From: Oehlia diaphana
Lineage: Eukaryota; Glomeromycota; Glomeromycetes; Glomerales; Glomeraceae
DNA: 21,399 nucleotides
NCBI GenBank assembly: GCA_003833135.1
Contig: QZLH01000153.1
Span: 98,999-120,397 of the forward strand
Reading direction: 5' to 3'
The translations under genes and the position numbers were made by a program. Positions 10,364 to 18,700 of this stretch are shown one piece after another. The notes beneath the pieces were generated by a model, which saw nothing but the letters and a program-made list of their open reading frames with translations, had not been told where the DNA came from and did no database searches. Within the stretch, counting starts at the first letter, position 1. Each line of letters starts with the position of its first letter.

Positions 10364-10406
10364 TAATTATATTTGCAAAATTTACTATTAATTGAATAAA
10401 AAAACC

Positions 10407-11888
10407 TTTTAAATAATTTTTTACATTTTAAATTTTAAATTAATTTAATTATAATTTTTTTATTTTTTTATTAATTTTTAAAGTAATTAGTTTAATACTT
10501 TTGACTAAAAAGTATATATTTGCATTTTATTTATAGAGTGAAATTAATAAACTTATATGAATATTTATATTATTTTATTTTATATATCAAAATAATTCAT
10601 TGATAAAGTTAAACTAAATCTATATATTTTAGTTTTATGTTTGAATGCCATATTTTATGAAATAATGAAAAATATTTTATTATTTAAGGTCTTTAGTTAT
10701 TTGATTTTATAGCAAACCTTGTTGTTCTTTTAATAAAGCAATTAAACTTATTATTTGCTGTAAAATCAATTTTTATAGTAAATATATCAAAGTTGTTGCT
10801 ATCTAAGTAACTGAAAAGGGTATTTTTTTAGAAGAAAAATTGAAAAAAGAATTAATTTGCTATAAAATCAATTATAAGGATATCATAATTCTATGTAAAT
10901 ATTATTACATAAATTTTATATATAATATATCTATTTTATTAGAATAAAAAGATGAATTTTTCAGATTTGCATCTTTTCATTTGTTTTAATTTTCAACTTT
11001 ACTTTATACAATCTGTATTACAATCAATTATTATATATATAATAATACTTGGAAAAATTTTACAATTGAAATATTAATTATTAAAATAAATAAAATAGGT
11101 TGATGACTTCTGAGCTTTCTTTGAATAATAATAATATATATTTGATGTAAAAATTTTATATATTACATTTGATTTATTATAATTTGCAAAATTATATTCC
11201 ATAAATTTTATTTTCTAAATAGTGCATTAAATAAAAATGTATATAATTAATTGGCATTGGCCTGTAAGACTTCATGGAATATTTTCAATTTAATTAGTTA
11301 TTGGCCGGGAGCAAGTTCATTTCACTTGATTTTTCATCATTTTTGTGTCTCAATTTTTGACAAAAATTATACCCGAATTTTCCCGTTTATCACGTGATAT
11401 TCAGTACAAATTTCCCTCCTACTTAAATATTTAAGACAGTAAATAATCCAAAAAAAAAATGCAATTTTAATATTGCGTTTTTTTTTTAATTAGTAGTTCT
11501 GCCAAAATTATCAATAAACGTGGCAAATGAGCACAATATCTCATATTTTTGCATGAGTAATAAATAATAGATCATGATATGTAGCCCACTTATACTATAT
11601 ACATGCCCAGATATTTACAAAATACCTTATTAAAAAAATTACATAATACTCAATTACTCATTAGTAACTTTCCTTTGATTGGGGTATCATACAGTAAATG
11701 CTAAATTACCAGAAAGGATTTACAATACTTTAACTAGAACTTACTGTAAAGTGAGTATTGATATAAAAAGGATAATTTTATTATAAAACACAAAAATATA
11801 TATACATGAACAAAGAGACTTCGTAACACAGCTCTTTGTATTTAAATTAGAGTTTATCTCTGCTTTTTTCTAAACAATATACATTGAA
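10407..11888. other. Gene-free region between elements and the ubiquitin-like genes
   Basis: No gene is supported. A 16-bp word TTTGCTATAAAATCAA occurs three times, once inverted (about 10702-10717, 10754-10769 and 10856-10871). Around 11270-11410 the G+C rises and the palindrome ATCACGTGAT stands at 11389-11398, which looks regulatory, but no reading frame begins near it in this window. The rest is A/T-rich spacer. The part nearest 11889 would hold the 3' end of the downstream ubiquitin-like transcript. Confidence 0.4.
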
Positions 11889-12312
11889 TCATTTCTCTGT
11901 TTGTAAATATTTGTAATAAATTTTAAATTAATTAATTGTTTTAAATTTTTTAAATTTCACAAAAAAAAAAAAAACAAAGTACTTACGACTGGGACATTTC
12001 TTACAACTAAGAAGCGTATGAACCAAATAAACGGTTGATTCTTTATTAATATTATATTCTGATAATGATCTTGTATCTTCGAGTTGTCTGCAACGATGAA
12101 TTAATCTTAATCTTTGTCTTTCGCAATTAATACCTTATCATTTATTGTATGTTTGTTAAAATATGTAAATCCCATGTGCTAGTATTATTATTATTATTAA
12201 TAGCATAAACATTACCTGTTTTTTTATAAAATTTTTCTTTGAGAATTGCAACAGTATCATGATATTCAACTTCGATAGTATACGTTCGATCAGCATAAAT
12301 AAAAATCTGCAT
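11889..12312 (-). CDS. Divergent ubiquitin-like protein (downstream copy), CxxC tail
   Basis: Exon 1 is 12216-12312 and exon 2 is 11987-12133, joined by an 82-nt phase-1 intron (GTAATG...ATAAG). Exon 2 ends at a GTAAGT followed by a T run, so a short third exon is likely. The acceptor CAG at 11897-11899 would add two residues and stop at 11889-11891; that end is uncertain. The start MQIFIYADRTYTIEVE and the stretches RQLED, SLSEYNI and KESTVYLV follow ubiquitin residue by residue over 76 positions. By alignment Ile44, Val70 and Lys63 are kept and Lys48 is Arg. The loop before Thr12 is two residues shorter, and two residues are inserted before Arg42. The end LLSCKKCPS replaces RLRGG, so there is no Gly76 for activation. 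A conjugation role is therefore doubtful; acting as a binding surface is inference. It is a paralogue of the gene 609 bases upstream. Confidence 0.75.
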
Positions 12313-12921
12313 TTTAGAATGGTTTAAAGAAATATTCTCAGGTCATAATTTTAAGGTAAGTTCATATATAAATACTATAAACTGTTTTTGTTTCTATAAA
12401 AAGTAATCTGAACCGTTTCAATGAGTACTTATTTATATTGTGTAATCAGGTTTAAAAGTAACTTTACTTTATCAGCTGTTATTCCATGGGAATTCTATGG
12501 AAATTTACGGATAATAGTATCCGAAATTCCGATTTAAAATTAAATTAGGTTGAATAATAAGGATTTCGCAACGATAATTTTTGCTTTGTTAAGAATTCCT
12601 TTTTCTTTTCTTTTTTATTTTTTTTAAAAAAATGACAACCGCTATTCATAATATAACTTTTTATTTCGATGCTGAAATTTAATTTAATAAATGCGCCGCG
12701 CTTATTGTCCAAAACGGTAAATATGAATGTTATTTAAGTTATATACATTACACAGGAATTTATAAAAGATAAAAATCCATTTAAAAAGCATGATTGATTC
12801 TTTCCAAGTTCCGATGATAATCTGATTCTCTAATCTAACATATTAGCCTTCGTTACATAATTTTAAAAATTTCAAATTAATAAGAAATTTTTTTAAAAAA
12901 TAAAAAAAAATGTTCACCAAT
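12313..12921. other. Intergenic region between the two ubiquitin-like genes
   Basis: It holds the presumed promoter of the downstream copy. A hairpin with stem CGGATA/TATCCG and loop ATAG lies at 12508-12523, extended by AATT-rich pairing on each side to about 12498-12530. A G+C-rich word GCGCCGCG followed three bases later by ATTGTCC is at 12693-12710, and the same bipartite word recurs at 20213-20230. No coding sequence was seen. Confidence 0.45.
12364..12374 (-). promoter_or_regulatory. TATA-like element of the downstream ubiquitin-like gene
   Basis: Minus-strand TATTTATATAT lies 52-62 bases before the ATG at 12312, a usual distance for a TATA box with a leader of about 25-30 nt. Support is positional only, since such words are common in this DNA. 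Confidence 0.3.
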
Positions 12922-13243
12922 TCACTTACATCCACGAAGTCTACAAGCCAAGTGAAGAGTTGACTCTTTTTGAATATTATAATCCGATAATGTTCTTTCA
13001 TCTGTAAGTTGTTTTCCAGCGAAAATTAATCTTTGATGTGCACAAGGCACACCTATCAATTTTTAAAAGTTCATTATTTTTTTAAATGGAAGAGAAAATT
13101 TTTTTATAATAATCTATAATTACAAAAATACCTGTCTTATTAGAAATTTTTTCTTTCACTTGTACAATAGTATCTGAAGATTCAACTTCTATAGTATAAG
13201 CATTACCTCCATAACCAAGACATCCTCGAACGAAAATTTGCAT
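12922..13243 (-). CDS. Divergent ubiquitin-like protein (upstream copy), ends RLRGCK
   Basis: Exons are 13132-13243 and 12922-13052, split by a 79-nt phase-1 intron (GTATTT...GATAG) after the codon matching ubiquitin Gly35. They encode 80 residues. The start at 13243 was chosen because MQIFV is the universal ubiquitin N-terminus; upstream in-frame codons encode only a Lys/Phe run. Ubiquitin features are plain: [26 protein letters not shown], then [17 protein letters not shown]. The aligned Lys27, Lys29, Lys33, Lys48, Lys63 and Ile44 are kept. Differences are a three-residue longer beta1-beta2 loop (GCLGYGGNA), Val70 to Ala, Leu71 to Cys, and an end of RLRGCK with Cys in place of Gly76. A GTAAGT overlaps the stop region at 12924-12929, but splicing there cannot give Gly since the split codon begins with T. 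A normal E1-activated ubiquitin is thus unlikely. It may be a ubiquitin-fold regulator or a decaying copy. Confidence 0.85.
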
Positions 13244-14109
13244 TTTTGACTCTTTTTTTTTTAAAAAAAAAAAATTCCCTTTTTTATTATCTTGGGTCAA
13301 GATAAAATAAAAATAAAATCTTTCCTAGAAAGAAAGTATGTTTCTTTTGGGAAAAAATTAGAAATAATATATTCTCATGATTTTTGATGATCAGGCGATT
13401 GTATGTGTGACGTTAAAATCGGTGTGTGCTAAAACATATTCCGTGAAATCATTCAAATGAGGCACGTTCATTTTTTGATTTATAATCTACTTATAGTATG
13501 GATGGAAAGTACCATAATATTCGTAAAACCGGTCTTTTATCAAGTATTTAACCGGTCTAAAATGATAATGGATCATGTGATTTTCGTGAATTTTTTTTAT
13601 CGAAACATCGGGTAAAAGACTGAAAGTCACGTTACATTTTACCGATACTCACTTATGCAGATATTAACTATATTTATCATGATATATTCACGCATATTAG
13701 AGAAGAATCAATTGGATAGGTTACGAATAAAATTTGACATTACCATATATATCATATCAGATATATATAGCTACGTGGATATACAGATATACATACAGAT
13801 ATACAGATATACATGTACGTCATATACGTTAAATCGTATAATGTTTTATCCGAATTAACAATCTAAGTGAATTCTCAATACTTCATACAAAGTTTCGCCT
13901 TTCTTTACACATTCCAAGGGACCATTATCTTTTCTCTTCGAAATGTTAATAAATACTAATTAGTATAATGTAAATATATTGAATTTTAGATTTTAAAAAA
14001 TGAATTGTTAAGATATTATACTATATTAAAAATGTTATTTATAAATAGAAATTTTCAAAGGAAACTTTTTAAATTTATTAATGCATATTAAGATGTTCAT
14101 TAATATGGA
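13244..14109. other. Intergenic region upstream of the ubiquitin-like genes
   Basis: No gene is supported. It should hold the promoter of the minus-strand ubiquitin-like gene (starting at 13243). ACCGGTCT occurs twice at about 13530 and 13553. A short (GATATACA)n-type microsatellite spans about 13778-13812, inside a spurious frame at 13655-13858. The remainder is A/T-rich. Confidence 0.4.
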
Positions 14110-14510
14110 GTTTATACGGTTACGGTACATTTCCACCGTATTTACCGAAAGTCACTAATGTCGAAACAAAGATACCGTTTTACCGAAAAGTTAATTTTTT
14201 AATAAAATAAAAAAAAAAAAAATTTTAAATATAATTATGGTTTTAAACATTATATTCTAATGACTAAGTTTATTTGTTATATGAATTTTATACAAACAAA
14301 CAAATAAATATATCAATATATATTATATACATATTGTATATACAAATTAAAAATAAAAAAATAAATACATTTTCGGCACAATTTTCTTTTCGGCAAAACG
14401 GTATCTCGGCTAAATTTCCCTTTAATAAAAATAGATTTCGGCAAAAATGAAATCTTGATCAAATGATTTTCGGTACCGGTAAAGTAGACTTCAAAACGGG
14501 ATATCGGAAT
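14110..14510. repeat. Degenerate foldback with ACCGAAA words
   Basis: The left part (about 14115-14193) has CGGTTACGGTAC, TTTACCGAAAG and GATACCGTTTTACCGAAAAG. The right part (about 14372-14505) has the reverse complement of the last word with one change, and several TTTTCGGC/TTTTCGGT words. Such clustered C+G-bearing words stand out from the A/T-rich loop. It looks like a decayed palindromic element; exact ends and any target duplication are not visible. Confidence 0.5.
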
Positions 14511-14629
14511 TAAAAATGAAAAAGTTCAGTTTTATTTGGGAACATATAATCAGTTTTATGATGATTCTGGATTGTTCTGGTTCATTGGAAGATTTCGTTA
14601 TATTATTAAATATATCCGATTTAGACTCA

Positions 14630-14692
14630 ACTCCGACGGTATATCGAAGGATCCGGATTATCGAAGTTCCGGATTATTGAGAATGCTTGTGT
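14630..14692. mobile_element. Tigger/pogo-like terminal repeat remnant
   Basis: On the minus strand the segment reads CTCAATAATCCGGAACTTCG, then ATAATCCGGATCC and TTCGATATACCG. Repeated 'CGATAATCCGGA' phrases close to an end are the hallmark of pogo/Tigger-type Tc1/mariner termini, as known from that superfamily. No partner inverted copy and no transposase frame were found in the window, so only a solo end is supported. Confidence 0.4.
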
Positions 14693-15263
14693 AATTTTGT
14701 AATTTGAATAAATTATATAAATGTTGAATATTTAAGTAAAGAGAAAGTTTCTCGTGAAATATATAATATAATTAATTTATCATATTTTTTTTTTTAAAAA
14801 AAAAAAAAATAATTAAATAATAATAAATTATTTTTTTTTTTATAAATATTTATTATGTATATAATATATACAGTACATTGATCAAGTCATAATCACTCAT
14901 AAAAAAAAATTTATTTTTAAGTTTTATTATATTAATTCTTAATGACGATTACATTTTTATTTTTAAAAAATCGCCATATAGTAGAACTCTCTACTTCCAG
15001 ATTAGGAAGAAATTGTTTGCAATTTAATCTTAGTTCGGTAAAGTACTAAAATTTATGAAACATCGACTTTGTTAATAATCGAAAATGATTGGTAATTGAA
15101 TTAATAAACTTATCAAACAAAAAATTTTTCAACCTATTTCGTCATTATACACCACTGTATAAATCAGAATACATTTTGTTTTTCTTTTCTTTTTTTTTTT
15201 TAAATAAAACTTCCTTTTTTTTTTCTTTTTTTATTCAAACAAAAAAAATTTTTATTGATCAAT
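14693..15263. other. Upstream region of the SWIRM gene
   Basis: No gene is supported. Long T and A runs (14786-14809, 14831-14840, 15180-15200, 15217-15233) dominate. AAATAAAA at 15201-15208, about 55 bases before the ATG at 15264, sits in a strongly pyrimidine-rich strand and may be the core promoter; this is inferred from position. Confidence 0.35.
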
Positions 15264-15821
15264 ATGGCTGCAAAATCACAAACATCTACTAGTATACTTT
15301 ACTATCGAAATATTCCTCGAAAACATTTTCGCAAACAACCATATCCAATGAGAGCTCCAGATTCATCTGGTGATGGTTTTGTTTATCGTATCAATATTTA
15401 TGAAATCTATGAGAAGAATCCCACTCTCCTCTTAACCGAAAATTACTCTCATAATAATCAAAAACCACAAAATATAAACACTCTAAACGAAATCGTCAAA
15501 GATATCGACCAAATGCCTATTAACCATCAGAATTTAAATTACAAAAACCCTCGAATTATTTGGGATAGGACCAAATCGATGGATATTTCTCATGAAACTG
15601 GGTTTAATCTCTTACATGAGAAAGAAAAAACATTATGTTCTAAACTAAGATTAACTCCATCCATATATTTAAAAGCTAAATATAATATTCTGAAAGCAGC
15701 TCAAAAACACAAAATGGAAGGTAAAGAATTTAAAAAGAGCGATGCTCAGAAGGCTGTTAATTTCAATGTCAACAAAGCATCTGTCTTGTGGAATTTTTTT
15801 AGTCAATTAAAATGGGTGTAA
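15264..15821 (+). CDS. SWIRM-domain protein, Fun19/Laf-like (185 aa, intronless)
   Basis: The first ATG of the frame is at 15264 (context ATCAATATGG) and the stop is TAA at 15819-15821. The C-terminal 70 residues read as a SWIRM domain: LCSKLRLTPSIYLKAKYNIL, then EGKEFKKSDAQKAVN, then VNKASVLWNFFSQLKWV at the extreme C-terminus. The helix pattern LRL-P-x-x-YL-x-K, K-x-D-A-Q-K, V-N-K-A-S and a final Trp are the conserved parts of the domain. SWIRM domains bind DNA or chromatin partners in Ada2, Swi3, Rsc8, LSD1 and the Fun19/Laf proteins. A terminal SWIRM preceded by I-W-D-x-T-K-S-M and L-L-H-x-x-E-K fits Fun19/Laf better than Ada2, as no ZZ or SANT domain is present. The N-terminal 90 residues are basic and disordered-looking. 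A nuclear, chromatin-linked role is inferred. It is shorter than usual family members. Confidence 0.88.
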   Translation: MAAKSQTSTSILYYRNIPRKHFRKQPYPMRAPDSSGDGFVYRINIYEIYEKNPTLLLTENYSHNNQKPQNINTLNEIVKDIDQMPINHQNLNYKNPRIIWDRTKSMDISHETGFNLLHEKEKTLCSKLRLTPSIYLKAKYNILKAAQKHKMEGKEFKKSDAQKAVNFNVNKASVLWNFFSQLKWV

Positions 15822-16526
15822 TAATCTTTTTGTTGGTTTACAGTTTAAAGTCAACAGTGTTATATACATATATAGTAAATATACATAACTTTTATTTTCT
15901 TGTTTTCTTTTTATTATTTCTTTCTTTTGGTATTGGTTTTTTTTTTTATTAGACATCTTTTAAATGTGTATTATATTGGAATAATTTAGAAATAAATGAT
16001 TCGTTGCTAATTATTTGAATAATTTTTTAAATTCATTTCTCCCATTTTTAAGTCCGCAATTTCTAATTCTGTATATGATGTAACATTTCTCGTACTAATC
16101 CTATGTATTATGAAAGGATTCATATTTTCTCACATCTCTAGATCTAAATCATAATTGTATATATAAGATGTTTCAAGATATAAAAAACATTTTATATTTT
16201 TCTATTGACAATTCTAAATCTGAGCATTAAAAGATAGCTTATACATTTGGTACCCTGATGTTACTTATTCTCAAAATTTCAAAAAGCTGATGTGAAAGGA
16301 AATGCTAGTCAACAGAACTTGACCTATTACTTTCCCATAATTTTATGAAGGATCTGACATTAATTTGAAAAATAATCAAAAACTAATGTCCCATCCGATT
16401 AATCTAATGGTAAAAAGAAATTGGACGACCTGAAATTTTCCTGAATGCGATCATGATTATATATCTCTAATAATATACAATTCTTCACTTCTCTCTGAAA
16501 ATCAACGGCCAATAATACTAGGGGAA
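15822..16526. other. Downstream region of the SWIRM gene
   Basis: No gene is supported. The sequence is less A/T-extreme than average around 16220-16500. A minus-strand frame at 16399-16635 overlaps the TTGGAA repeats and has no domain. No clear polyadenylation signal stands out; ATAAA-type words are present by composition. Confidence 0.35.
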
Positions 16527-16740
16527 GTGCATTGAAAGATTGGAAGTTATTGGAATCTTCCAATTCTTCCAATTCCAAGCCTTCCAATATCAATAAATTT
16601 ATTTTTATTGGAAGCTTCCAATGCACAATGCACATAGATATATATAAAAACTAATATGTGTCGAAAATTATTGGAATATTGGAATCTACCAATTCTTCTA
16701 ATTCCAAGCCTTCAAATTCCAATAAAAAGTCATTGAAAGT
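16527..16740. repeat. TTGGAA/TTCCAA-rich hairpin and its tandem copy
   Basis: A foldback from GTGCATTG at 16527 to CAATGCAC at 16619-16626 is filled with TTGGAAT and ATTCCAA words. A second copy of the inner sequence (GGAATC, CCAATTCTTC, AATTCCAAGCCTTC, AATAAA) starts at 16681, 129 bases after the first at 16552. The short motif and its complement alternate, so any single strand can form many alternative hairpins. Confidence 0.6.
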
Positions 16741-17046
16741 TTTAATGTACATCGCTGCTCTCATGTATATCATACATAATACATTCCATCAAACCAATCA
16801 TAATATAGTTGAGAAATAGTTTGTTCTATAAATGTTATCAAAATTCAACCCACTAAAATCTAAATCCTAAATCCCAAATATTAAATTATTTAAAATTTGA
16901 CGATATTCTCCCCAAAAAATCATTTATTCTTTGTTAAAAATAATCCATTAAATTAATACGAAAAAATCTATAAATTGTACTGAGTAGTAGTCGATTGACG
17001 ATCGAACGTTGCATAAAAAGATTTTTTTCCTGAGTATTAGGTTGAG

Positions 17047-17310
17047 TTATTCCAGGATAAAGCTGTTTTCAATGAGCTCTCCCATTCAAAAACTTGAATC
17101 ATTAGAATTCTGATCCTTACTGTCATAATATGACATTATGATTGTTATTTAGAATAAAGCTGTTTTTCAAAGAATTCTCATTGAAAACTTGAACCAGTAG
17201 CATTCCGATCCTCGTAATATGACATCATGACCCCATGTTGTTATTCAGAATAAAGCTGTTTTTCAAAGAATTCTCATTCAAAAATTTGAACCAATAGCAT
17301 TCTGATCCTA
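17047..17310. repeat. Tandem repeat, 2.7 copies of a 97-bp unit
   Basis: Units start at 17047, 17145 and 17241 (spacing 98 and 96). Each has TTAT then GATAAAGCTGTTTT or AATAAAGCTGTTTTTCAAAG, CTC..CATT, AACTTGAA or ATTTGAA, AGAATTCTGATCC or AGCATTC.GATCC, and in the first two TAATATGACAT. Copies two and three are more alike than either is to copy one. Non-coding. Confidence 0.8.
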
Positions 17311-18420
17311 CTAGAACGAACTTATGAATCTACTTGACAAAAACATTGATTACTTTGTAACATTATCAGTAATTTAACTTTTGAGCAATAATTTTAACCA
17401 TCTTTAAAACTGCTATACATTAAATAATATTCTTGCCGCAGTGAATCCCATTTTCAAAACCTTATAGTTGTAAACTAATCTTAGACAGTCAAATTTAATG
17501 ACTATTGATAATTGATATCTTACATTTAATAAAGTCTTTATATTTGATCTATCAACTTTTATCCTTCAATAAAAAGGAACTTTTTAATCTTTTTATATTT
17601 TATTGTTTATTTTTTGGTATTTTTTTTTTTTTTTAAAAAAAAAATAAGTGATATATATAACATTCTTTATCATCAATGATTTCTTTTGATTTTGTGCCTA
17701 TATAATTAATATGCTTATGACATTTCAATTTTTGTCATGATTATATCAGTTAACTCCGCTGCGGTATATGCTTTAACCTATTTGATACATTTTGATACGC
17801 GAATAAAGCGTGAATAAGTATGGTAATAATTTATCTTATTGCGTCACGCGTAACAAGTATATAAAATGACAAAAGATTGTAATATTTTATTACTCATTTT
17901 TTTTTTAACATAAAAGATATTTAATCTCGTGATATGTAACTTAAATTATTAATTTTATTAATAAAAAATATTTATATGAATTTATATTATTATTTTTTAT
18001 GAATTTTAACAAAAAAATACGTTTCATTTCTAACAATTTACAATTTTACATGATTTACATTCAAAAAAAAATGTGATGTGGGCGTAGCATTAACGAAAAA
18101 AAAACATAAACAACATGGAACATTAAATTTAAATTTTTTTTGAACCTGAAACATCTGAATAATTTTTTTTTATTATATGATCAAAATATTTTATGTTGGT
18201 TGCAGTAAGTAACGATTATTATATATATCGAATTATTACAATCTTTAAATTGTAAATACTACAACTATTGTGGTTAGCTAAAAGATGGTAAATTTCTGAT
18301 TTACTTGATTTTTGGATTTACAACTATTTACGGAGAACCAACACTAATTCTAGCATCATTGTTGATCAACTTATTGTGAAATTCTAAATTATAATTGAAA
18401 AAAAATGATTGGTAATAAAT
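17311..18420. other. Gene-free A/T-rich region with a CG-bearing hairpin
   Basis: No gene is supported. At about 17795-17851 the words ACGCGAATAAAGCG and GCGTCACGCGT, with AATAAG between them and CTTATT opposite, form an imperfect inverted repeat that is richer in CpG than its surroundings. Long A/T runs occur at 17618-17643 and 17899-17909. Confidence 0.35.
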
Positions 18421-18618
18421 ATTTGAAAAAAAAAAAAAAAGCGGAAAAAAAAAAATGAAAAAAAAAAAATAAATAAAATAAAATAAAATAAATTAAATTA
18501 AATTAAATTAAATAAAAAATATTTTAAAGAATGTAAAAGCATGTGATACAAAATTAAAGTTAATAACGTTATTTCTTAAATTAATATCTGCAATGCTGCA
18601 AGAATGAAACAAAAAAAA

Positions 18619-18683
<65 letters not shown>

Positions 18684-18700
18684 AACTTATTGAATATATA
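18421..18700. repeat. A-rich simple repeats and a 70-nt poly-A tract
   Basis: A-runs at 18426-18470 lead into AAATA and AAATT pentanucleotide repeats (18468-18517). After a short unique segment, 18611-18680 is all A but for a single G at 18638. Tracts like this are prone to length error in both replication and sequencing. They may mark a retroposed 3' end, but no parent gene is visible. Confidence 0.75.

Larger units (their letters stand above)
9278..10406. mobile_element. Composite foldback element carrying two nested insertions
   Basis: The left arm (9278 to about 9380) begins GGTTTTTATACAATTAGTAG and runs through TTTGCAAATATAA, GTCTTTGCAATAGAAAG and AAATTCAAAAAAA. The matching right arm is in three pieces: 10366-10406, 10014-10035 and about 9420-9470. 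It is cut by insertions at 9471-10013 and 10036-10363. With both insertions and one copy of each target duplication removed, the right arm is collinear with the left arm over about 100 bp. The parent would be about 255 bp, a MITE-sized palindrome without coding capacity. Its own target duplication is not clear. Confidence 0.8.

Noticed and set aside
12922..12929. Donor GTAAGT at the end of the upstream ubiquitin-like gene, linking both copies into one two-domain protein
   Set aside because: The downstream copy starts with its own ATG. The only nearby acceptor (the CAG right after that ATG) would join in the wrong frame, and the upstream copy meets a stop at once. Two separate genes are simpler.
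13655..13858. 67-codon frame rich in Tyr and Ile
   Set aside because: It is a read-through of the GATATACA microsatellite.
16399..16635. 78-codon minus-strand frame with LEELED words
   Set aside because: The Glu/Leu pattern is the translation of the TTCCAA repeat.
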